Shown in pieces: positions 1 through 5,908 of a stretch of 5,908 nucleotides of DNA. Below the pieces are notes generated by a model. That model was not told where the DNA came from and did no database searches. It saw nothing but the letters and a program-made list of their open reading frames with translations. The DNA lies in assembly GCA_007119395.1 (NCBI GenBank), contig SKPS01000350.1:1-5908 (forward strand). The letters run 5' to 3'. The position numbers were made by a program, and so were the translations under genes. The number at the start of each line of letters is the position of its first letter. Within the stretch, counting starts at the first letter, position 1. Origin of the DNA: Lentimicrobiaceae bacterium. GTDB taxonomy: Bacteria; Bacteroidota; Bacteroidia; Bacteroidales; SKPS01.

Positions 1-2715
1 ACAAACATGTTGGCCGTGATTGATTTTGATGCCAATTATTGGAATAAACGGCTGATTATAAGTTCTGTCCCAGCGGCAGCTACAATGGTATTGCTGTTGT
101 TCATTCTGTTTGCTGGGGTGGTCTTGATGTCGATCAGGGAGAAACGTACCGGCACCACCTTTTCGAAAGGAATAAAATACCTGGAATCGGGCATGATATG
201 CTGTGCCGGTTTGGTGGTCACCGGATACCTGGCTTTTCAATCCCATCGAATAGAACAGCAAAACCACCGTGAGACCTTTGTACAGCTCGCACGAAGTCAA
301 ACCAATGCCATCGCTGAGGAAATCAACGACATTTGCTCTTTCCAGATGGAAGCCCTCGCCCATTTCTTCGAGGGTAGCGAATATGTTACACCTGAGGAGT
401 TTCAACACTTCAGCAGTTTTCTTCGTGAGAGCCGGGCAGTGGTTGCTTGGTCATGGATTTCAATGATCGACACATTGCACAGTGACGGATATCAGCAGGC
501 AAACAGGGTAAGTGATATCCCTGCGCTGGAATCAATATTCCCTTTAGTTGCTCACGACGCCCCCTCCCGGCGTGAGCATATCTATCCCGTGGTATACACT
601 GCAACCAACAATGATATATTTGACTGGACAAACGCTGATCTTGGCGCCTATGAACCGTTGCTGAGCGTGCTGGAAACAGCAGCCTCAACCCAACAGAGTG
701 CTTCTACACAGATCATTCCCGGCCCACAACAGCCTGCCGACACACAGTATCTTTTCGCGGTACGCCCGCTGTTTCGTGATGACCCGCTGCAACCTGCCGG
801 GTTTATCACTGCTCTGATCAACACCCACAACCTGCATCAAGAATCCTCCTTCGGAGGGGTAGATATTGCTCTGGTCAACCCCTGGTGGTGGCACCACGGA
901 CAAAAGCAAGTTCCTGCACACCTTAAAGCGAACCATTCCGGTGCTTTTGCAAAACGCTCATTTGTTCGTCCGCACTTTGTCAAAGACGCAACCCTGTTCA
1001 TGGTCGCACACCCAACCCGTTCCTTCCTGGCCGGTCATCCACCCAGGGCCGCAATTTTCGTAGCTTCCACAGGAATCGTTATCACCCTGCTTCTCGGAGC
1101 GATATCCTTGATGATTCAGCGTCGTCGCGCATTGCTTCAGATGGCATACACAATGGCCACACAGGAGCTCCACGAAACTGAGACTCTGCTGCAAGCCATC
1201 AGTAACAATTTGCCGGGGGGGTACGTTTTCAGAATCGATACAGGCGCATCTGGGCGCCATCGGAGAATCACCTATGTTGGAGCAGGGGTTCTAGACCTGC
1301 ATGGCCTTAAACCTGACGATGTCTTTCACAACAACGACCTCCTTTTCCGAAAAATGGTTCGCGAAGACCGGAAGAAGCTCTTCAGAAAAATTGAAGAGAC
1401 AGCCACTACCATGTCAGAGCTGCACGAGGAGATTCGGTTTTACAATGCATCGGGAACCATCGGGTGGGGCCTGATTGTGGCAGCACCTCAACGCCTCCGT
1501 AACAGACACATCGTTTGGGATGGACTCCTGCTGGATATTACAGACATGAAATCTGCTGAGAGGGCACTTCAGGAGGCAAAAGAAAGGGCTGAAGAGAGCA
1601 ATCGTTTGAAATCCCACTTCCTGGCAAACATCAGCCACGAAATTAGAACGCCTATGAATGGAATTATCGGATTCCTCGAGTTGCTCGAAGATGTTGATCT
1701 GGTAAGACATGAAAGGGAAGAGTATATCGCCGTGATCAAGCAAAGTGGCAAAAGATTGCTCGACACCATACACGATATTGTCGAAATGTCGAAAATTAAT
1801 GCCGGCCGTTTGCAACTCACAGTTGGCGTGGGTGACGTCAATCAACTCTTAAGAGGGTTGCACCAAACCTTCGTTGTGGAGGCCACACAGAAAGGAATTG
1901 TTCTGCATTGTGATTTGCCTGATAAGCCGATCCCCGAGTGTTATTGCGATATCAGGAAACTGGAAGTGGCTCTGTCTCATTTGATCCGTAATGCCATAAA
2001 ATTTACCGACAAAGGGTCCATCTCCCTTAATGCCCGGATAGAGGATGAGAAAATTCTGTTTTGCCTTACAGACACCGGCAGAGGAGTCCCTTCTGAAAGG
2101 CGAGATGCCATCTTTGCTCCATTTGTCCACGCTGATTTAAGCGATACCCGAGGCCACGAAGGAGCAGGTTTAGGGCTTGCCATCACAAAAGCGTATGTAG
2201 AAGTGATGGGTGGTACAATGCAGGTTGAAAGCAGAATAGGTTTTGGAAGCAAATTCTGCTTCGATATCCCGTTTCAACCTGTTCCAATAGGAGATGACGG
2301 AAAGAAAAAACCCAAACACGCCAAACAAAAGGCTGCTTCTAACCTAACCATTCTGGTTGCGGAAGACGACTTGCTGTCATACAGATATATTGAAGCCGTT
2401 TTGAAAAGAGCAGGGGTGAAGTTGCTTCATACCATATCAGGAGATGAAACAGTGGAGATTGTGAAAGAAAACCCCAATATCAATCTAGTGCTTATGGATA
2501 TTAAAATGCATGGATTGAATGGATTGGAAGCTGCCAGGCAAATCCGACGCTTTCGTCAGAACCTCCCCATTATTGCACAAACAGCTTATGCTTTTACACA
2601 CGACAGAGAGAGTGCACTGGAGGCAGGCTGCAACGACTACCTGTCTAAGCCCTATTCTGCGGATCAACTACTGTTTATGATCAGAAAACATACCGTTGAC
2701 AAGGCTGCAGGGTAA
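1..2715 (+). CDS. Hybrid sensor histidine kinase/response regulator with CHASE and PAS domains, 5' partial
   Basis: An inner-membrane hybrid kinase that should autophosphorylate on His in response to a periplasmic signal and pass the phosphate to its own receiver. Numbering is from the ATG at base 7. Hydrophobic segments lie at about 21-43, 61-78 and 348-370. Residues 79-345 look like a periplasmic CHASE domain (WSWISMI near 147; YPVVY followed by an FDW..ADLG stretch). A PAS domain (about 395-515) leads through a helical linker to HisKA with HEIRTPMN (His544). The ATPase domain shows the N box (Asn662), DTGRG (Asp689) and GAGLGL (719-724). The receiver (about 780-895) has Asp787/Asp788, phosphoacceptor Asp831, Thr859 and Lys881, so it looks fully active. 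There is no Hpt or DNA-binding output domain. The frame is open to base 1, and the residues before the first helix resemble the end of another periplasmic sensor domain, so the true start is probably upstream. The exact regulon and ligand cannot be read from sequence. Confidence 0.93.
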   Translation, partial: TNMLAVIDFDANYWNKRLIISSVPAAATMVLLLFILFAGVVLMSIREKRTGTTFSKGIKYLESGMICCAGLVVTGYLAFQSHRIEQQNHRETFVQLARSQTNAIAEEINDICSFQMEALAHFFEGSEYVTPEEFQHFSSFLRESRAVVAWSWISMIDTLHSDGYQQANRVSDIPALESIFPLVAHDAPSRREHIYPVVYTATNNDIFDWTNADLGAYEPLLSVLETAASTQQSASTQIIPGPQQPADTQYLFAVRPLFRDDPLQPAGFITALINTHNLHQESSFGGVDIALVNPWWWHHGQKQVPAHLKANHSGAFAKRSFVRPHFVKDATLFMVAHPTRSFLAGHPPRAAIFVASTGIVITLLLGAISLMIQRRRALLQMAYTMATQELHETETLLQAISNNLPGGYVFRIDTGASGRHRRITYVGAGVLDLHGLKPDDVFHNNDLLFRKMVREDRKKLFRKIEETATTMSELHEEIRFYNASGTIGWGLIVAAPQRLRNRHIVWDGLLLDITDMKSAERALQEAKERAEESNRLKSHFLANISHEIRTPMNGIIGFLELLEDVDLVRHEREEYIAVIKQSGKRLLDTIHDIVEMSKINAGRLQLTVGVGDVNQLLRGLHQTFVVEATQKGIVLHCDLPDKPIPECYCDIRKLEVALSHLIRNAIKFTDKGSISLNARIEDEKILFCLTDTGRGVPSERRDAIFAPFVHADLSDTRGHEGAGLGLAITKAYVEVMGGTMQVESRIGFGSKFCFDIPFQPVPIGDDGKKKPKHAKQKAASNLTILVAEDDLLSYRYIEAVLKRAGVKLLHTISGDETVEIVKENPNINLVLMDIKMHGLNGLEAARQIRRFRQNLPIIAQTAYAFTHDRESALEAGCNDYLSKPYSADQLLFMIRKHTVDKAAG

Positions 2716-2727
2716 TCATCAGAAAAT

Positions 2728-3687
2728 ATGCTTTGGAGATTTCCACGGATAGGATGTGGAACACTCTTTGCACTATTAGGGGTACATCAATTCTTTTTCA
2801 TTATGAAACCAAAGCAAAGGTCGATTCTAAGCTCTCTCGGAGCGGGCAGCGGTCGTCGCACAAAGGGCATCGCATCGCTTTTATTGCTGCTTTCAGTGGT
2901 AGTGCTGGCAGCAGGTTATGCATCCTACTCTTTGCCTGTCAGGGTCAACAATACTTTCCAAAAAGGGGAATACCTCAGATACCGGGTGTATTACAACTCA
3001 ATGCTAACCGGTAACATCACGGCCGGAGAGCTGCTTTTTTCCGTATTGGACACCACGCGGGTGATCAACGGCCGAAACACACACCATGTGAGAGTGATAG
3101 GAAGAACAAGGGGGGTGTTTAACCTGTTTTACAAAGTGAACGACAGGTATGAGACCTTTATTGATGAAGAGCTGCTGATTCCCCGGTTTTTTATTCGAAG
3201 GGTGGATGAAGGGGGGCATATCAAAAGGCAAAACGTAACATTTTTCCATGAGCATCGAAGGGCTAACTTCGTTGATTTGCAGAGTAACAGACGTGTTGCC
3301 ATGGAGGTGCCTTCAGATATTCAGGATGTATTATCGATGATCTATTATGCCCGGACGTTGGACTTAAACAGTGCCAAGACAGGGGATCGGTTTGATTTCA
3401 ACTTTCTTATTGATGACACGGTGTATACCTCTTCACTTGAGGTGTTGGGCAGGGAGGTGATTCGCACTTCGTTGGGACAAATCAGGTGTGTCAAGCTCAG
3501 GCCGGGGTTGATTACCGGTGACATGTTCAGTGATGAGTATGCCATGGAGTTATACATCAGTGACGACAGGAACCGATTGCCTGTGTTGATGTCTACGGGT
3601 GTGATTGTAGGGAGTGTTAAGATGGAGTTAACCCATTACGAGAACCTGGTACACCCTTTTAGTTCGCTAACTCCCCGACGAAGGTAG
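2728..3687 (+). CDS. DUF3108 domain-containing exported or membrane-anchored protein
   Basis: A 319-residue protein of unknown function. After a basic stretch (RRTKG, 43-47) comes a hydrophobic segment at 48-63 that can be a signal peptide (possible cleavage after GYA, residue 65) or an anchor. The rest, from about residue 75, matches the pattern of DUF3108: an F-x-x-GEYLRYRVYYN opening, a TAGELLFSV strand, then mostly beta-rich sequence with a YETFID element and a late ELYISDD..R.PV element. Such proteins are predicted to be beta-sheet periplasmic or envelope proteins; their role is unknown. It starts 12 bases after the kinase stop, so co-transcription is likely. The start is uncertain: ATG at 2803 (residue 26, MKPKQRSIL) would give a 294-residue protein with a more ordinary basic n-region, while the ATG at 2728 has an A-rich upstream stretch (cagaaaat), which suits Bacteroidota. 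Neither has a good Shine-Dalgarno. The longer form would carry an extra hydrophobic stretch at about 10-26. Confidence 0.85.
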   Translation: MLWRFPRIGCGTLFALLGVHQFFFIMKPKQRSILSSLGAGSGRRTKGIASLLLLLSVVVLAAGYASYSLPVRVNNTFQKGEYLRYRVYYNSMLTGNITAGELLFSVLDTTRVINGRNTHHVRVIGRTRGVFNLFYKVNDRYETFIDEELLIPRFFIRRVDEGGHIKRQNVTFFHEHRRANFVDLQSNRRVAMEVPSDIQDVLSMIYYARTLDLNSAKTGDRFDFNFLIDDTVYTSSLEVLGREVIRTSLGQIRCVKLRPGLITGDMFSDEYAMELYISDDRNRLPVLMSTGVIVGSVKMELTHYENLVHPFSSLTPRRR

Positions 3688-3693
3688 GGAGTT
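3669..3693. terminator. Small hairpin over the stop codon of the DUF3108 gene, possible weak terminator
   Basis: AACTCCC (3669-3675) and GGGAGTT (3687-3693) form a perfect 7-bp inverted repeat around an 11-base loop, with a possible T-G wobble pair at 3668/3694. It includes the end of the TAG stop codon and sits at the meeting point of the two convergent gene pairs. No T-tract follows on either strand, so it does not look like a canonical intrinsic terminator. It could slow readthrough or be chance. Confidence 0.25.
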
Positions 3694-3738
3694 GTGTGGA
3701 TTGGGAGGGTGATTGGCGTGACAGGCGTTGTTCACATG
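3688..3738. other. Convergent intergenic gap
   Basis: This 51-base spacer separates the stop codon of the DUF3108 gene from the stop codon of the opposite-strand membrane protein gene. Apart from the right arm of the 3669-3693 hairpin it shows no T-rich terminator, repeat or small gene. Transcripts from both sides could overlap here. Confidence 0.7.
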
Positions 3739-5304
3739 TCAGATATAAGAAGCGATCTCTTGCAGTGCTGTTTCGCGGGTCACGATCCGGGCAGCGATCT
3801 TTCCTGCTTTATTCCCTTCGCGGATGGCAGCATCGTTCACCATGGCGTATTTACCATCGGGAAGCGTAAACCACAGGATGTTATCGAGTGATTCACTGTA
3901 TTTCCAGGGTTGGGTTGGGTTGTAACTCCAGAGGATGGTTACCCCTTTTTGTGCCAGGAAGATGGTTGAGGGTGCGAGTGGTTTTCCGGATTCATCGACA
4001 AAAATTCCGGCACCCGCCATGGCGTGTTGGGGTTCTGGCACTGGCAGATCCCAGTTATAGATTCCCAGGCTGCTGATCTTGGTTCCGCGGCGCATAGCCC
4101 ATTGTGAAGAGGCCACTCCTGCCATCCTGATACTACGGGGGTCAGCGTCTATAGCGGCGTGCAGGTCAGCGATTTCCTGGCGTCTTTGGGCCAACTCTTT
4201 CCTTCTTTGGTCCTTTTCATCCTCCGAACCCGGGAGGTCAAGTACCGGTCGGGCGGGGAATGAGAGTTCTCCATGGCGCCGGTGGAGTGTGATCTCATAC
4301 TCTTGTTCTGTGACACGTGACAGCATCATGCTGTCCCATCTGCCCGACAGGTAGTGTGCAGCCAGAGACCCGGTTCCCAGTTCAAAGATCAGGTCTTGAA
4401 TATCTACCAATTCGGGGAATTCTTCTTCATCGAATGCAACCCTGAAGGCAAAGTTTCTTGGGTCTTCTCTTCTGAGCAGGATAACCACTGCAGAGCCGTT
4501 GGATGGGATAATGAATTGATCCAGGTCGGGGATTGTAAAGTCAGAAGCGAGTGCGGGTGGAGAAGGAAGGGGCGTTGGGGTAGTGATGGGAGTGATGTCG
4601 TCAGGGGACTCTGTAAACAAATATGTCCATTGGTTAACGGTGCTGTCGAAGTAGTAGAAGTTATAGATACCTTCTGCGTTTGAGACCAGGTCAATACCGA
4701 TCTCTTTTTGATCTGCAAGCACCAGGTTTTGTCCCTGGTGGTATGCACGTATATCGAACATACCGGCTGATTCGAAGGTATAGGAGACTCCGGCGGAGTC
4801 ATACATCATGGGTATCCCACTGAGGAATATTTCTGCTACGTTGTGGTATTCACTGAACTTCAGTTCTACTGGTTCGAGGCAGATGGTTCCGTCGGGGAAG
4901 GTAAATGCCAGTGGGGGCACGGTGATGGTAGAGCCTTTTCGGGTGGTGAACTTTGACTCCTGTGTGGGATGCACTGTGAACACCTCATATTCCTTAATGT
5001 CCGGCTCCGGAGGGGAAACCGGGGTTCCAACAGCTTCTGCCACCATAAGAGCTTCAAGAGGTTCAGCTTCGTTGACGGGCTGCTGTAAAAGGATCAGCTG
5101 CCACAGCAGGAAGGCCAGAGAGGCTGCTGCTACACCCGACAATGCAATAAGCAGCCCTTTCCCCTGTAAGAATACAGCACGTTTGCCGGGTGTGGTTTCG
5201 GAGGCCATGCTCTTCTTCAAAACCGAAAATTGCGGTCGCAATCCGGTTATTTCTGCATCACTGATCGGGCTCCTCCCGGTAACAATCGTTCTCCTTCGCT
5301 TCAT
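3739..5304 (-). CDS. Single-pass membrane protein coupled to an ECF sigma factor; candidate non-canonical anti-sigma regulator
   Basis: A 521-residue protein, not a family I can name with certainty. Residues 1-49 are basic and probably cytoplasmic, with an ISDAEI...LRPQF stretch that could contact the sigma factor. Residues 50-73 form one strong transmembrane helix, and about 450 residues follow in the periplasm. Residues about 120-210 (GSTITVPPLAF...DG...EPVELKFSEY) recall the beta-sandwich, ZU5-like modules common in Bacteroidota surface proteins. A Pro/Thr-rich linker lies near 232-250 and a highly charged, helical, probably coiled-coil stretch near 359-386, followed by a C-terminal part with several Trp residues. 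Its ATG overlaps the sigma stop codon, so the two are translationally coupled; AGGA (5309-5312) lies four bases upstream of the ATG. The cytoplasmic part has no His or Cys, so it is not a zinc-binding anti-sigma (ZAS) domain, and I see no FecR-like motif. The anti-sigma role is inferred from context and topology only. Confidence 0.85.
   Translation of the reverse strand: MKRRRTIVTGRSPISDAEITGLRPQFSVLKKSMASETTPGKRAVFLQGKGLLIALSGVAAASLAFLLWQLILLQQPVNEAEPLEALMVAEAVGTPVSPPEPDIKEYEVFTVHPTQESKFTTRKGSTITVPPLAFTFPDGTICLEPVELKFSEYHNVAEIFLSGIPMMYDSAGVSYTFESAGMFDIRAYHQGQNLVLADQKEIGIDLVSNAEGIYNFYYFDSTVNQWTYLFTESPDDITPITTPTPLPSPPALASDFTIPDLDQFIIPSNGSAVVILLRREDPRNFAFRVAFDEEEFPELVDIQDLIFELGTGSLAAHYLSGRWDSMMLSRVTEQEYEITLHRRHGELSFPARPVLDLPGSEDEKDQRRKELAQRRQEIADLHAAIDADPRSIRMAGVASSQWAMRRGTKISSLGIYNWDLPVPEPQHAMAGAGIFVDESGKPLAPSTIFLAQKGVTILWSYNPTQPWKYSESLDNILWFTLPDGKYAMVNDAAIREGNKAGKIAARIVTRETALQEIASYI
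5301..5304 (-). promoter_or_regulatory. ATGA stop/start overlap coupling sigma factor and membrane protein
   Basis: Read on the minus strand, these four bases are ATGA: the TGA ends the sigma factor and the ATG begins the membrane protein. Overlaps of this kind usually mean translational coupling and a fixed ratio of the two products, as is common for sigma factors and their regulators. Confidence 0.85.
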
Positions 5305-5908
5305 GATATCCTGATAATTATTTGATACAACATTAAAAATACCACCATGGGAGCAGACGATCCCAACAGCAGTATACGGCCGCTTTGCCTGATCATTTTG
5401 GCCAATCGTTCACGAATCCGGTGCAGACGCACCCTGATCTTGTTTTCATTCAGCCCAGTGATCTCCGATATCTCCCTTACCGATTTCTGATGGAAATACT
5501 TCAGGTCGATCAGATCAAAGTCTTTATCGGGCAAACATTCAAGCAGATTCCGGATATGAAAAAACCCTTGCGGGACTTCATATTCAGCATCTCTTGAAAC
5601 GTGCTCTATCCCATCCTGGCTGGCAAAATAGCGGCGCTCAGCACCTTTTCGGCGATAGAACCCGGAAACTTCGTTACGGGCGATCACCAGCAGCCAACTT
5701 AAAAAAGAGGCACCTGTCACTTTATATGAGTGCAATGCTTTCATAGCTTTTAAAAAAACGTCAGCGGTAAGATCGGCAGCATCTTCCTTACGCTCCATTC
5801 TACTATACACAAAGCGGAAGACCTGTATGTAGTACTTCTCATACAGGGGCTCAAACCGGCTGATGTCCTCGCAGGCACGTCGAATCAACTCCTGGTCTGA
5901 ACTCTCAG
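5301..5908 (-). CDS. ECF-type RNA polymerase sigma factor (sigma-70 family) with hydrophobic C-terminal tail, 5' partial
   Basis: Directs RNA polymerase to a specific promoter set. Numbering is from a TTG at 5888. Region 2 spans about 12-81: FEPLYEKYY, the core-binding DAADLTADVFLKAM (36-49), and a SFLSWLLVIARNEV helix (61-74) ending in the basic FYRRKG for -10 recognition. A short linker leads to region 4 (about 113-166): LECLPDKDFDLIDLKYF, then a helix-turn-helix VREISEITGLNENKIRVRLHR for -35 recognition. Residues 172-192 are almost wholly uncharged and hydrophobic, long enough to cross a membrane, which ordinary ECF factors lack. The TTG is probably not the true start: the frame stays open to the window edge and reads ESSDQELIRRA, the normal N-terminal pattern of ECF factors, so a start lies upstream. 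The gene overlaps the downstream membrane protein gene by four bases. Confidence 0.92.
   Translation of the reverse strand, partial: ESSDQELIRRACEDISRFEPLYEKYYIQVFRFVYSRMERKEDAADLTADVFLKAMKALHSYKVTGASFLSWLLVIARNEVSGFYRRKGAERRYFASQDGIEHVSRDAEYEVPQGFFHIRNLLECLPDKDFDLIDLKYFHQKSVREISEITGLNENKIRVRLHRIRERLAKMIRQSGRILLLGSSAPMVVFLMLYQIIIRIS
5313..5375 (-). other. Predicted C-terminal transmembrane-like segment of the ECF sigma factor
   Basis: These codons give residues 172-192 of the sigma factor, ILLLGSSAPMVVFLMLYQII plus one more Ile. The segment is 21 residues with no charged residue, flanked by Arg171 and Arg193. It lies directly after the region 4 helix, so it could tether the sigma factor to the inner membrane or pair with the helix of the partner protein. 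One Pro (180) near the middle leaves room for a buried hairpin instead. Confidence 0.6.

Noticed and set aside
845..857. CCTCC-TTC-GGAGG hairpin
   Set aside because: A 5-bp stem inside the CHASE coding region with no T-tract or conserved context; likely chance.
1414..1845. A 143-codon open frame on the - strand opposite the kinase
   Set aside because: It is antisense to the PAS and HisKA coding region, whose motifs are unmistakable; the antisense product has no recognisable features.
2716..2727. Possible promoter or terminator between the kinase and the DUF3108 gene
   Set aside because: Only 12 bases long with no hairpin and no Bacteroidota -7 (TAnnTTTG) element seen nearby; better explained as an operon spacer.
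4404..4802. A 132-codon frame on the - strand, rich in Ser, Thr and Pro, in another frame of the membrane protein gene
   Set aside because: It overlaps the middle of the 521-codon gene in a different frame; its composition reflects the Pro/Thr linker region and shows no domain or start signal.
4808..5314. A 168-codon open frame on the + strand opposite the membrane protein gene
   Set aside because: It lies fully antisense to the N-terminal half of a well-supported gene, has no recognisable domain and a biased, Ser/Arg-rich composition typical of a shadow frame.

Overview
The window looks like a chromosomal piece of a Bacteroidota (Bacteroidetes) genome of moderate G+C. This is an inference from gene content: a CHASE-type hybrid histidine kinase, a DUF3108 protein, and an ECF sigma factor joined to a large single-pass membrane protein in place of a classical zinc-binding anti-sigma factor. 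Strong Shine-Dalgarno sequences are also largely missing. No marker gene such as rRNA is present, so the lineage is not proven.

Layout: two convergent gene pairs fill almost the whole window. On the + strand, bases 1-2715 encode a membrane-bound hybrid sensor kinase (TM - TM - CHASE - TM - PAS - HisKA - HATPase - REC) whose 5' end lies outside the window. It is followed after 12 bases by a secreted or membrane-anchored DUF3108 protein (2728-3687). On the - strand, read from the right edge, an ECF sigma factor (5908-5301, 5' end outside the window) overlaps by ATGA with a 521-residue membrane protein (5304-3739). The two pairs meet tail to tail across a 51-base gap at 3688-3738.

How the genes may work together: both pairs are envelope-sensing modules. 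The kinase would sense a periplasmic signal and pass phosphate from His544 to its own receiver Asp831. It has no DNA-binding or Hpt domain, so its final output must lie elsewhere. The sigma/membrane-protein pair has the classic organisation of a sigma factor and its membrane regulator, but the partner is not a recognised anti-sigma type and the sigma factor itself ends in a hydrophobic, membrane-like tail. This pair is the most interesting part of the window. Nothing in the sequence shows that the two modules talk to each other.

No RNA genes, mobile elements, CRISPR arrays or substantial repeats were seen. Promoters of both pairs lie outside the window.
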